Positions 11,039 through 23,091 of a stretch of DNA of 64,000 nt are shown piece after piece; the stretch's first letter is position 1, and each line of letters starts with the position of its first letter. The notes below the pieces were generated by a model, which searched no databases, was not told the origin of the DNA, and worked only from the letters and a program-made list of their open reading frames with translations. Location of the stretch: the NCBI GenBank assembly GCA_013396655.1, contig WBMV01000122.1:124686-188685 (forward strand), read 5' to 3'. This stretch comes from Campylorhamphus procurvoides. Lineage: Eukaryota > Chordata > Aves > Passeriformes > Dendrocolaptidae. The position numbers and the translations under genes were made by a program.

Positions 11039-12897
11039 ATGCCCATGTTCGCCATCTACACCAATGTCTGCAAGGACGCCGTGCCCGACAGCCTGCTGGG
11101 CGACCTCACCCAGCAGCTGGCCAAGGCCACCGGGAAGCCGGCGCAGGTGAGGGCGGGCGGCGGGGCCGGGCTCGGGGCGAGCACGTGTGCGGCGGGGGCA
11201 CGGTGGGCCCGGGGAAGGGGCTGGTGGCCGTGCCCTGTGCCGAGCCGCCAGAAGGGTTTTCCGCCCGTCCCGGCCCGCCGTGCAGGGCCTTCCCCCTGGC
11301 CGTGCCGGGGCTGGCGGTGGGGATTGGAGCGGCGGAGCTGCGCCCGGCAGGGCTGGGGGGGGCACCGAGCGCTCTGCGGGCCGTGCCTGGGCCGCACCGC
11401 CGCAGCCCCGTGAGGCCGAGCCGCTGCCAGGCTCTCGGGCAGGCCCGGCGGGCTCAGCCCGTGATTTGGGATGTGAGCTCGGGCACGCAGACACGCTTTC
11501 CGGGCCTTTGTCGCCTCCCGGCCCGCGGTGCGGTGGTGGGCGGGAGCGCCCGCGGCTTCGCACACACACACGGCCTCGTAGGTAAAGCTGCGAGCCGGGC
11601 CCAGGGTCCCCGCAGCTCCCACCGCCCCTGGGGCTGCAGCCTGAGCTGCTGATGTGTCTGTGTCGGGAAGGGCGCAGAGAGCAGCGCTGATGAGCAGCGC
11701 TGACCCACACGGGTGCCCCAATACAACCGCGCTGCTTAACGTGGGTACCTGAAGCAAGTGTGTGCCAGGAGAGGGCAGGTCAGACAGGCTGTGACTGTGT
11801 TTTCCTCCCGCAGTACATAGCTGTGCACATCATACCTGATCAGATGATGTCCTTCGGGGGCTCCACCGATCCCTGCGCACTTTGCAGCCTCTACAGCATC
11901 GGCAAAATAGGAGGGCAGCAGAACAAGACTTACACCAAGATGCTGTGTGATCTGATCTCGAAGCACTTGCATGTATCTGCAGACAGGTAAGGCTGGGGCA
12001 TGATTTAACCTTACGTATCTGGTTTTCTGAATCTGATTTCAAGAGTTTGCTAAAAAATACAAAAAATCAGAAGAAGTCCATGTGCTTGGAAAAACACAGA
12101 GTGATCACTTACAGCATTTTCATGTCCAGTTAAGTGTTCGATGCTTACATCTTTCTCTGGAGGGTTCTGTGTTTGGTGGCTTCCCACTCTCAAAGCATGG
12201 AAAAACACCAGAGCACTGAGAAGTTGCACAACGTCTTTTGTCTCTGAGGTGTGATGTCTTGTCCCCTGGTGCGAGGAGGCTGAAAGCACATGGGAGGAGC
12301 AGTAACAGGCTGGAGCTGAAAGACAGAGCAGAGGCCAGCAGGCTGTGAGCAGCTCCCTCATGGGCTGCAGAGCCTTGGGAGAGTGTCTGAGTGCAGCTGT
12401 GAAGGATGGGAAGAACCTGCTGCCATGAGGGTTGGAAGGGGGACATGCAGAGCCAGCCCTGAGGGCCCGCTGGGCTCTCTGAGGCTGCCTGTGACATGTG
12501 TGAGGGACTGCAGTGCTTGGACACAAAAGGTTTTGATCTCCAGAAATTCTTGACAGGCTGCTCACCAAGAGCTGTCTGGTGTCTGGACAGTCCCTGGCTC
12601 AGAATTCTGAGTTTGTGTTTTAAAAAATGAAAAAAGTACAATTCCAGGGATTGACTGTTTGGAAGCTCCACCAGAGAAATTAGATGAATTTCAGCCGAAA
12701 TGGAGCTTGAGATTTCTTGAAGAGGAGGAATGGGAAGCACTGTTCCCTGTCATATTGTCCCATCTCACTCACTACTTATATAAATGAGTTAATAAGGTCA
12801 TTGTTGTGTCCTCTTGTGCCTCTTCTGCAGGGTCTACATCAACTACTTCGACATGAATGCTGCCAATGTGGGCTGGAATGGCTCCACCTTTGCGTAG
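11039..12897 (+). CDS. MIF: Macrophage migration inhibitory factor
   Basis: MIF is a small trimeric cytokine of the tautomerase superfamily. It is secreted without a signal peptide and acts through CD74 and CXCR receptors. Exons: 11039-11146 (108 nt), 11814-11986 (173 nt), 12831-12897 (67 nt, TAG). These total 348 nt, encoding 115 residues including Met, which is the normal family length. Conserved features: Pro2, which becomes the catalytic N-terminal Pro after Met removal; Lys33 in the TGKPAQ end of exon 1; the Cys57-Ala-Leu-Cys60 motif; and the C-terminal [10 protein letters not shown]. The start is fixed by the family N-terminus MPMF and a strong Kozak context. No defects are seen. The neighbouring MIF-like pseudogene at 5410-7847 is its decayed tandem copy. 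Confidence 0.97.
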
Positions 12898-13079
12898 AGC
12901 TCTCCTGTCTGCCTGAAGAGGCTGCTCCTGGACCTCCCCTCACCCTGCCCCGTAGCAGAGACCACGGCACAAATGGCCCCATGTTGCATTTTGTGCACTC
13001 TCACAGATTGATGGCTCCTTTCTAGTGTGTTTAAATATTGCTGCTTCAACATTCCTCTGTTTTCTCTGTGTAGAAAACA

Positions 13080-13085
13080 AATAAA
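13080..13085 (+). promoter_or_regulatory. MIF polyA signal (AATAAA)
   Basis: A canonical AATAAA lies 183 bases after the MIF stop codon, giving a compact 3' UTR. Confidence 0.75.
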
Positions 13086-13627
13086 GATTTAGAAGTAAGC
13101 TGTGTGGTGTGTAGGTTTTGGCAGGCTGGGAATGGAGTTGGGCAATTACTAACATGTCTCTGTCACTCTGATCCTAAAGCAAACAAAAAGAACATTTTGG
13201 GTTTGCCTGTATTACTCAGACAGGGTATTTCACAGTATGGTAGTGGTACCTTTGGCCGGTTCCTAATAGCACTCCAGGGTGATTTTTACCTTGCTGTGAC
13301 CCAGAGGCTGTAGGTGCCTTCAGGGCTTCTTGTCACTCAGGTTTGTTTTTGGCCTCTGTCTGCCATTGCCACGGTGGAAGCAGTCCTTTGGCCAGCCCCG
13401 TGCCTGCTCCTTCAGGGTGGTTTTCTTCTGAGAACATGCCACCTCTGTGAGGCCAAACAGGCAAGGAAGGAGGGCTTTTTTGCTCACCGAGGTGAAATGA
13501 TGTCATCCACTTTGCTTACAATGCCTGTTCCAGGCAGCGGGAGCGGCCCTGGGTGCTGTGGGAGCTGTGCCGGGGCCTGCAGTGCTGGGGGAAGCTTTGG
13601 GGTGCTGTGCCAGCCTGTCCTGCACTA
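13086..13627. other. Intergenic DNA between MIF and DDX51
   Basis: No gene is recognised. The sequence becomes GC-richer towards the DDX51 promoter. In human, DDX51 has NOC4L head-to-head beside it, but there is no trace of NOC4L here. Confidence 0.55.
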
Positions 13628-13830
13628 ATGCTGTGCTCTCTGCCAACCTGCTTCACACTGATGATCTCCACTCTGTCCCACACGTTTGAGGCGCGCTCTC
13701 CCAGCCTGTCCCACACCGTGCTGTGCTCTCTGTCCCACACGGGTGCTTTGCTCTCTCCCTCTGACCCACACGGGTGCTGTGCTCTGTCTGTCCCACACAG
13801 ACGCTGTGCTCTCCCACCTCCCAGCCCGGT
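13628..13830 (+). repeat. Degenerate minisatellite upstream of DDX51
   Basis: About seven imperfect units of 25 to 32 bp, each ending near CCCACAC and many containing TGCTGTGCTCTC. Unit length and sequence vary, so this is an old or unstable array. It ends about 150 bp before the DDX51 start codon. Confidence 0.7.
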
Positions 13831-13940
13831 GCTCCCCTCATGGCGCGCTGTCCTCCCCCCCGGCCGGCAGGGGGCGCCCGCTCCCTCCCTCCTCCCGCGC
13901 CTTCTGGATCCTTCCGCCGCATCCTCGCGCCGCGCGGCTT

Positions 13941-13956
13941 GTGATGACGTCATCAC
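13941..13956 (+). promoter_or_regulatory. Perfect CRE palindrome in the DDX51 promoter
   Basis: GTGATGACGTCATCAC is a perfect 16-bp palindrome centred on the full CRE octamer TGACGTCA (13945-13952), the binding site of CREB/ATF-type bZIP factors. It ends 27 bases before the DDX51 ATG, within GC-rich DNA. Full consensus CREs close to start sites are typical of functional CREB/ATF sites. Confidence 0.7.
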
Positions 13957-13983
13957 GGCGCGCGCGGGCGGCGCGGTGCGGGC

Positions 13984-16900
13984 ATGGCGCTGTTCTGCAT
14001 CAACAGGTACCCCGGCCCGGCTCTGTCCCTGTCCTCTGTTCCCTGCCCCTGTCTCTGTCACTATCCTTATCTCTGCCCCTGCCTCTGTCTGTGTCCCTGT
14101 CCCAGCCCCTGGCCCTGTCCCTATCCTTATTTCTGCCCCTATCCCTGCCCTGGCCCCTGCCCTAGTCCCTGTCCCAGCCCCTGTCCTTATCCCTGCTCCT
14201 GTCCCAGCACCTGGCCCCATCCCTGGCCCTATCCCTGCCTCTGTCCCAGCCCCTGTCCCTATCCCTGCCCCTGTCCCAGTCCCAGGCGTTGCCTCGGCCC
14301 CGGGCTCGGTCCGGAGGGCCCGGCTGTGCGCGGGCGGCTCGTCCCTGAGGGGGCTTTGTCTGGGCTGTTCAGGTACGATGGCGAGGAGGAGGAGCAGGAG
14401 GAGGAGGCGGAGGACCGGGCGCGGGTCCTGCTGGAGCGGCTGCGGCAGCAGGCGAGGGCTCGGCAGCTGAAGAAGCAGCGGGAGGCGCAGCCCCAGGGAG
14501 GGGAAGGCCCAGCGGGCCCCGGCGGTGAGCCTGGGGAAAGAAAAGGAAAGAGGAAGAGGGACAGTGAAGAGCAGCCCGGTGCGCAAGGGCAAAAGAAACT
14601 GAAGGCAAAAGAACAGCCCCGCAGCAATGCTGAGGACAGGGCAGCTCCTGAGGAGACAGCAGATGGCAGCAGCCCCGCGAAGAAGAAAGAAAGAAGAAAA
14701 TCCAAAGTGCGGCGAGAGACGACTGAAGCAGGTAACAACAAACTGAGGCTGGAGGTTTTCAGTTCACTGTGCTCAACAGTTCTCCACAGAGGAGTGGACA
14801 CGACTTGCCTTTTGAGTACCTTGCCCAATTTACCTGGTTTTGTTTTCCTCTCCTTAACATGTGCCCAAAGTGGTTCTTTTTTTTAGGGGAAAGCCCTGTA
14901 TTGCAAACTTTGAGAATCAGGTTAGTGTAAGGGGAGGAGGGAAGTATATCATCTCAGTCTTGTTGCCTCCATACCAACAAGGAAATGGTTTGGATTTGGC
15001 ACTTGGATACAGAAAGAAAGAGGAGCCTGCAAATTGTTGCTCAAGTCCTACATTGTAAAATATTGCCTCCATCCCTTTTCTGTAGCACATTCTGTAGCTT
15101 TGCATTCCTGTTATCTGAATTCCAGATTCTGAAGAAGATATCAAACAACAGGAAAATAGGAATAATTTTAAAAACAAGCTTTCCAAAAGGAAGAAAACAC
15201 ATGAGGAAACAGAAGAGGATGAAACAGGGAGGAAAGAGAAAAGTGAAAGAAGTGGAGAAGATCAAAGCACAAAGGAGGAGCTGCCCTTGGCAGCCTCTGG
15301 GGAAGAGGCAAATTATCCACCCTCCAGTTTGATGATTCTCGGGGACTACGACAGAAAGCCAGTGCAAAAGGTACATGTAACTCCTTTGACTGGATTTTGA
15401 TGATGGTCAGGAAGGAACATGCATCTTACAAGTTTATTTTATGTATGGCATTGCCATATTCTCCTTTCCCTCACCTCAGGTTCAGCCCTTCTTACCACAG
15501 TGGCTTGCCCAACCCAAACGAGTGCAGAAACGCATCAAAGATAATCTGTGTCCAATTAGGGATGTCCCAGGAATTCATCCCCGCCTGCTGAAAAAGCTGC
15601 AAATGAATGGGATAGAGTCCTTTTTTCCAGGTACCTTGATAGTACTTTTGTTTCTAAACTGATTTCTGGAGTTCCTGCAGTCTGGTGCTGTATATTTTAT
15701 GTAGTCAGTGAAGTAAAACAGGACAAAGCCAAGTTTAATGCACAGAAGTGATTGTATCAGCTTTAACCTTTCATTTTCAAAGCTTCATCTAGTCTGAGTA
15801 ATACTCTGTCATCTACTCCTAAATACAGCTTGAAGTCATGGCTCAGAGCCGCCCAAAAAGGGAAGTCTTACTTGTGTCCTTCTCTTTTTACTCCTTATGC
15901 CAAGCATGTGTTTTAGCTCCTTACTTTCCACTATCTCTGCTACTGATCAGAGCTCTCTGGGAACTTGTTCAACTCATTAAAGCACCAGAAAAGCATTCAA
16001 ACAAAAAAAATCTGTTGTTTTTCCATTATTTTACTGGTTTTGCAAACAAGTAAAATAAATGCCTGCTCTTAAATAAGTAGAAAGGACTGCTGGAAATAAG
16101 GATAAGGATAGCAGGGTGACATTCAGTCAGTTACTTGGTCCAGCTGAGCCTGGAGGCTTAGGCTGTATCAGGGGCCCCTCAGGGTTGTGTGGGGAAGCCA
16201 GCATGTGTCTCATTTAAAGAACGCTTTTATATACAATTTTATGGGTATTAGTGAGTCCATTAACTGTATTTTGTGTTTGTTTCTGGTTTCACCCAGTGCA
16301 GGCAGAGGTGATTCCTGCCATTCTCCAGAGTGCCTCCAATGGGTATCTGCTGGGGCGGGGAGGATACCGCCCCAGGGACATCTGTGTCTCAGCACCCACG
16401 GGCAGTGGGAAGACCCTGGCGTTTGTCATACCCATTGTCCAGGTGAGTTCACCCCCAGGGCAGTACCTGTAGGGAAAACGCTGGCGGTGCTTTTGTTCAA
16501 GTGAAACCTCAGCTTAGAAGTAGGTCAAAAAGCCAAAGGATTTGTGGACATAAGGCAGCAGATTTTTTAGCTCAGAGCTGTCTGAGGGAGCTTCATGTCA
16601 GCATCCCACTCCTTTTCTTAGACAGTAGGCACAGCATGAGTTAGGAGGGTGGAGGGAGAAATAGAAACATAAAACTGTGAGGATGTGTCAAGCCCATCTC
16701 TTCTAATTAGGTTAGGTACAAGAGCCCCATTCTCTCCCCATTGCCTTCAGGCACTCACGTGGCCTTTATTTTGGCAGGTTCTGCTAGATCGAGTGGTTTG
16801 CCACGTGAGAGCTCTGGTTGTTCTGCCCACCAAAGAACTGGCACAACAGGTATGTGGCTCTTCCCCATCTCTCTGAGCAGAACTGGGCCGAGGCACAGGC

Positions 16901-19900
16901 TGGTGCAGCCAGTGCCTTGGCTGTTCTGTGAGGCCTGTTGAAGACCCATCAGCAGGTTTGATGTTGTTACTATAATGGAAAGCATTACTGCAACTGATTT
17001 CCACGGCAGCTGACAAAGCCCATCTCTTTGCAGGTGAGTAAAGTGTTCAACATTTACACTGACGGGACAGGTCTGAAGGTCGTTTTGATTACTGGCCAGA
17101 AATCTTTTGCAAAGGAGCAGGAGATGCTTGTCCAGAAAAAGTAGGTTTAAAGGTATTTTGATAAGGTTTATAGAGATTGTAAACTAATTATTGTCATTTA
17201 GCAGGGGTCAAAATACAGGCTATTGCAGCACACCATGATGCTATCATGATTTTGGATAGTGGGTCTATATGCTGGACACTGGTGATTCTGCTGTTGTCAC
17301 AGTGCCTGCTACTACCCTTTTTGTAATGTTTTACTAGATTTTTGGGGTTCTTTACCAGCTGAATAAAATGCATGTGTTTACCTTGTGCCCACAGGTACAA
17401 ATTACTGTGTGGGATTTTGCTGCAGTTAAGGTGTTTTTTTAGAGCAATGGAGAATGACACTTTCTGTTTAAAATGAGGCAGCAGAGCGGAGACTGAGATT
17501 TGGTGTCCAGCACTGCCTCTGCGTGCTCTCCGAAGTCAAGTGCATATTTGAATCTTATTGTTTCTCAGTTAATTGAATGGTAGGAAAACCTTAAGTCTGC
17601 TGACCCAGGATCTCTGCTGCGTACTTTGTGGTGAAGAGAGAGACTTACTGATGGACTGTTTGTCCTTTCAGAGTGACAGGCTACAGCAGCCTGGCTGACA
17701 TTGTTGTGGCCACACCAGGGCGGCTCACGGATCACATTAGGCAGACCCCGGGCTTCAGCCTGAGGCAGCTTCGCTTCCTGGTGAGTTGGCTCCACAGGTC
17801 TCCCACCTGAGTGCATTGCCTGTTGCAGCTGTAATTCCTGCTTGCTTCTTGCTTGGAACATAAATACATCTCTGTTGGAACTGTTGTGTGGGCCCTGTCT
17901 GTGCTCCAGATTCCGAAGGCAGCAGTCACAAGATGAGATGTTTTATTCCAACTCGTGACGCCCAAGCATCCACCCACTTCCCCTTCTCTCTTAGCCTTCT
18001 GCAAACTCAGAGTAAGGATGGGCTAAGAAAGCAATTCTGTTGACTGCAAGCTTCCCTTATTTTACATTCTGCCTCACTTGTTACAGATAAAGGAAAGTAA
18101 AAAGCTCCCAGTATTTAACAAGGAGTGTTTTTCATCCTTGTGAATTCAGATCGTAGATGAAGCTGACCGTATGATCGATGACATGCACCAGAACTGTCTG
18201 AACCAAATTGTCAAAGCTGCATTCCAGGTAGAAAATGACTCTGGCTCCAACATGCTTTTTCAGAGGACCAAACCAGGGCCTCTAACAGCAGGCAGGTAAG
18301 TTGCAGAATGCATTTCTTTGAGCAGATATGGATGTCACTGTTCTGTTACACAGTGCACTCCCACAGGGACTCTCAAAGTCCCTTTTCTGTGAGAAATGTC
18401 TACCAAAGTAAAGCAGCGAACAGCTGATGCTAGAGAATGTCCTTTAGACTAAGTATTGTATTCTCCAAGCTTTCCTTATTTAGACTAAAGGAGCATCAGA
18501 AGAATGTACAAATATTGTAATCTGTGATTCATTTGCACAGTAACTATAGTAATGCTCTCCAGCAAAGCTGAGTAATGGATTTGGAGAAAACCTCTTGCAA
18601 TTAACTATCTGCAGCTGCTGTTTTCATACAGCAGTGGTAGAGATGTGTCAGAAACTGAGCCCAGTGGCCAAGGAAGGACGTGACTAGAATGAGCACATGG
18701 GTAACTAGAGTGCAAAGATGTGTGCAGGAGAAATGGATTCAGATTGTGCAATTGGATCTGGGCACTGGTGAGTTCTGCCTGTGAACTCCACCATAAAACA
18801 AGGGTGGAAAATAACCTGTAGGAAAGGCCCAGGGTAGGAAAACAGCGTCAAAGAGAGTTAATTGCTTCCCTCATCTGAAGGCACTTGTAGTGGAACTCCT
18901 TTGCCCCATACTCAAAGCCTGGCTTCCGTGTTCTTTCTTTCAGTTCCTGCTCTCCTCAGATACCCTTACAGAAACTGCTATTTTCAGCCACACTAACCCA
19001 GGACCCAGAGAAGCTGCAGCAACTGGACTTATTCCAGCCTCGCCTCTTCACATCTGTCTATTCTGAGAAAAAAACACTTGGAGATGGAACAGAAACTGAA
19101 CAAGATACTGCTAATAAATACACACTCCCTGAGGGGCTATCGGTATGGTGTTCTCTCTTGAATAAGTTACACTTGAAGATTTGTTTAATTCTGGAGTATC
19201 TAGTTACAGATTTACTGTGAAACATTTGTCTTCCCTGTGTTTCCCTGCATTACAGAGGTGCTGGGCAAAAGTGGCTTTGGGAATTAATTTTACCAGAAAC
19301 GAGGAGTGGAAATGTGAAATAATAATAATGTAGTAGCACTTATCAATTGTCCATATGTATAACATGCATTTCAAGGCATGCAGATACAGGCCAGTCTGTA
19401 GGCAGAAAGGCAGTGCATGTTTTTACTTCTTGTGGGGAAGTAAGAACATCAGAACAACTCAGGTCTCCTGTCTCCACTTATGTTGTATCCTGCCAGCCTG
19501 TAACTGTGACTTATTCTAAAGCGGGTGGCACTGTGGGATCTGGTTTTGCTGCTGTTAGTCAGTTGTAAAACATCCAAGCCTGCATAGGTCATGGACAAGT
19601 AGTGGGTTTCAGGGAAAATAGTCTTGGTAAGAAGTAATTTTTCTCTCTGAACTTCTTCCCTGTTGACTGCAGCAATGTTACGTGCCTTGTGACCTGAATT
19701 CCAAGCCTTTGCTCCTCTTGTATTTCATGCTGACAATGAAATTCACCCGCGTGTTGTGCTTTACCAACTCCAGGGAAGCTTCTCACAGGTGAATATATAA
19801 AGAGATCACTGTGGTAGGTATCTGTCAAGTGTTGTTACAGGGGTAGGGAAATGACTGTTTCTATCCCCTTTACCCACAGGTTGTTCCTGCTGGTTCAAGC

Positions 19901-22564
19901 CTTTGGTGGAGTCACAGTGGCTGAGTTTTCTTCTCGGTTGGCCCCAAGTGAGAGACGGAGAACCATAAAGGAGTTTGAACAAGGAAAAATACAGTTGTGA
20001 GTACCTTAAATGAATTTCCTGCACATCTTCCAACATAGATTGTTTCCAGTGAGAAAAGCTAGGCAGAACCAAGGACACAGTTACACGAGGTCCTCTGAAA
20101 CAGCATGCAGGACTCTGTGATAGAATTGGTGTGAGACTTGGACTTGTGACTTTGAATTGTTTATCCTGCATGTAACTTGGTCTCTCCTAATCTAGCTGCA
20201 ATCTGAATTTCTGTGTGTTATTTCATAACAAGCACTAAATTACTGCTTGTTCACAGAGTTGCCCAAAACACATGTTTGCAACTCTGAAGTTTAATGTGTG
20301 TGGTGGGCATTTGGCACTTGTTGGAAGGAAATGGATGTTGGTGCTTTAGCTATACAGTGTTCGTGCTTCCTACCAAAGCAAGCCCTGCTCAGACTGGCAT
20401 ACAGGTTCATTTCAATCCACATTGGATTTGCATTGTAATTTTGGTAGCTATATGAGATGGTATCTGTGGAATGTCTCTGAGGAGGTAAATACCTATTTTC
20501 TGGAGTTTCTTTTTTATCCAAACCTGATGTTTAAATTCCTTCTTGACTACTGGAATTCCTCATCTTGCTCTCTACGTTCTTGATGGAATAATCAGATTCC
20601 TTAGGCCTTTGTAACCTCCAGTGTGCTGGGAACTGTCTGGCTTAATATTGCATGCTTGGAGAACCTGGAAACACGTAGTAGCTTTTCATGTACAACAGAG
20701 GGTGACAGGCCTGTAGTGATGTTTGGAGGTCTGTGGGCAGCCAATAATTACCAGTGGCAGTGACAAGTGACTTACAATGCCCCTGCCACACTCAGAGACA
20801 GAGGCTGGCTGTCCAGTTTGAACAGAGATCAGCAAGCCTTGTGCTGTGTTCACTTGTGTTTCTCTTGTGTGTGTGTAGTGCCAGAGATGTTACCTGAAAA
20901 TGGCTTTGTATATACCTTTACAACCAGGTTAATCAGCACAGATGCCACTGCACGAGGGATTGATGTTCAAGGAGTGAATTATGTAATAAACTATGATGCA
21001 CCACAGTTCATCAGGACATACATTCACCGGTAAGACAATTAGGAACAAAAGGAAGATGTCTGAGCTTGATTTCCTTTGACATGTTTACCAAAAGTGACAT
21101 GCACTTTTAGTTTTTACTTTAACATGCAAATAGCTTTCTAATAAAAATTAAACCCATAGGATTGCCTGGAATCAGACTTTCTTAAATCTGAACAATTTCA
21201 GAATCAGACTCTTGGAGCTGATAATGGCAGTGACTATGGGGCTAAAACTGACTTGAAGCTACTTTTTGTGTTTTCAGGGTTGGAAGAACAGCTCGTGCAG
21301 GAAAAGTGGGTGTTGCCTTCAGCTTGGTCCTTAGAATTCAGGTATGTCTTTGGTGTGGGATTCATTTGATAAGGATGCATGCAGGGGCATAAGAAAGATA
21401 AAGTTCATACTACTTCCCACCCACCTTTTCTAGATAAATGAGCTTTTTGCATGGAAACTTCTATTATTTCCTGACTAGGCAACACGTTCCAAAATGTGCT
21501 CATTTTGTGACTGATGGGCACTGGGGTGTCTCATCTCCTGTGTCTGTTCTGTTACACAGGAACGTCGGTTTCTGCGGATGTTGAGGGATGCTGGCATCCA
21601 AGACATAAGGAAACACCCAGTGAAGGGCAACTCGTTAAAGCCTTTGGTGCAGCAATATGAGGGAGCTCTGTGCAAGCTCGAGAAGACAGTCAAGGTAATT
21701 AAGACAGGGAATAAAACAAAAAATGAAACTACAACTTCTGCAGTTTGCTGCAGTTCATGCTTAGCACAAATATTAGTGTCCAGGATCCTTTCACTGAGGC
21801 AGTTTCATCTCAGTGTGAAGGCAGCATTTGTGGGTGCATTATTATGGCATATTCAGAAAGGATGGGGAGGGGAGAAAGAATTTTTCTGTTACAGGTAGGC
21901 AGCATCCCTGGAGGGCTTTAAAAGGTGTGTAGATGTGGCACTTGGAGACATGGTTTAGTGGTGGGTTTGGCAGCTCTGGGTTAACAATTGGACTCAATGG
22001 TCTTAAGGGTCTTTTCCAACCAAAATAATTCTAGGATTTGTGGTGGGGTTTTTTCAGTTCTGCCTTTCTCGTGACCTCTGGAACTGGGATTTTGGTAGCT
22101 ACCCAGAGGACTGGAAATACAAAGTGGAGATAAAACCTTTTGTCATTACAGAGTTTAAGACTGTAAGATACAGCTATGCTGACTAGAAGTTGGGTATCCC
22201 AAACCAGGAAAGCATTATCCGCAGGCCCTCCTTGATACACCAGTGGGTTGGTTGAGAGCTTTCAGACAAAAGCAAGCTAACATTTACCTTGCCATATGGG
22301 AGGTCTAGGAATCTGTAATAGACTTGGTGCTGTGTGATTTGAGCAAGTGTTCTGCTCTCTAATTAGAGAACTGATAAATGTCTGTCCTTGAAAAATGATT
22401 TTGAGTTCTAGACTAGGAATGTTTGAGAACTGGGGCAGAAAATATTATGAATTGTCCCATTGCTCCTTGAAGTCCCTTCTATGTGACTCTGAGACAGTGT
22501 CATCTTCATTCATCTTCTCAACTTTAATTTTGAACAGACCGAGCGAGCGCAGAAACGAGCCTGA
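13984..22564 (+). CDS. DDX51: ATP-dependent RNA helicase DDX51
   Basis: DDX51 is a DEAD-box helicase of the nucleolus, orthologous to yeast Dbp6, needed for large-subunit rRNA processing. Sixteen exons: 13984-14006, 14373-14731, 15126-15370, 15480-15630, 16297-16442, 16778-16849, 17034-17140, 17672-17780, 18150-18295, 18944-19142, 19673-19788, 19880-19996, 20928-21029, 21278-21341, 21560-21694, 22538-22564. All phases agree and the protein is 705 residues (human about 666). The N-terminus MALFCINRY matches human MALFYVARY. A charged Glu/Lys-rich region follows (about residues 9-205). Motifs in order: APTGSGKT Walker A at 292-299, [17 protein letters not shown] at 407-410, SAT at 467-469, [27 protein letters not shown]. 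All catalytic residues are present. The 23-nt first exon is set by its GT donor and the matching phase of exon 2. No disruption is seen. Confidence 0.96.
14020..14286 (+). repeat. C-rich minisatellite filling DDX51 intron 1
   Basis: Imperfect short units of the type CCCTGTCCC / CCCTATCCCTG / CCCAGCCCCTG repeat through most of this 366-nt intron. The - strand is accordingly full of GGG runs. Because the repeat lacks stop codons, it creates long spurious open frames on both strands. Confidence 0.8.
21902..22038 (+). mobile_element. CR1-type LINE 3' end in the last DDX51 intron
   Basis: The block running from CCCTGGAGGGCTTTAAAAGG through GTGGCACTTGGAGACATGG, then GGACTCAATGGTCTTAAGGG, TCTTTTCCAACC and a degenerate AATAATTCTAGGATT end is the recognisable 3' tail of an avian CR1 element in sense orientation. 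It lies in the 843-nt intron between the last two DDX51 exons and is 5'-truncated. Confidence 0.85.
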
Positions 22565-23049
22565 ACAAATGGAAGCTGCAATGGTTGTGTTTTGTGGCAC
22601 TGAGTGCTGAGCAGGACAGGACATGGACTGGTCCCCAGCACAGTAACACTGAGTCACGGTCCCTGAATGGGCCTCAGTGGGTGACTCCTCAACTTTATGA
22701 TACCTGAAATCAGCTATTATAGGCCTTGTTCCCCTTTCAAGGACACTGCAAACAGAGTTCAGTTACTGGTTTTAAAAAAAAGATAAATTTTGAGATACAG
22801 GTGCCTGGAAGAGGACTTTGCATTGTATCCTGCTGGCGTATGTAGAACTACCACCAGCTCTGGAGTGTGGACCTGATGGAACTGCTGTCCTCCAGTGCTG
22901 AGGGCTGGGCCCTTCTGCACTGGGACAACTAATGGTTCTGTCTTACTGCACAAGCAGCTGTGTCTGCAAATGCACAAACACCTCTACAGTGCCTATGGCA
23001 GAAGTGTATTTGAAGAGCTGCTCTAGGCTGAAGTAACTGCAACTTTTAA

Positions 23050-23091
23050 AATAAATACCATATATATATTTTTAAAACAGTGTCTAATAAA
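23050..23091 (+). promoter_or_regulatory. DDX51 polyA signals (two AATAAA)
   Basis: AATAAA occurs at 23050-23055 and again at 23086-23091, about 490-530 bases after the DDX51 stop. Either or both may be used. Confidence 0.6.

Noticed and set aside
10805..11757. Long antisense frames (301 and 233 codons) over MIF exon 1
   Set aside because: They arise from CpG-island base composition, which is poor in stop codons, and match no family.
13516..14592. 358-codon - strand frame and 305-codon + strand frame over DDX51 exons 1-2
   Set aside because: Both are low-complexity products (Gly-Thr-Gly-Ala or Pro-Val-Pro-Ala repeats) of the stop-free minisatellite in intron 1. The real exons are 13984-14006 and 14373-14731.
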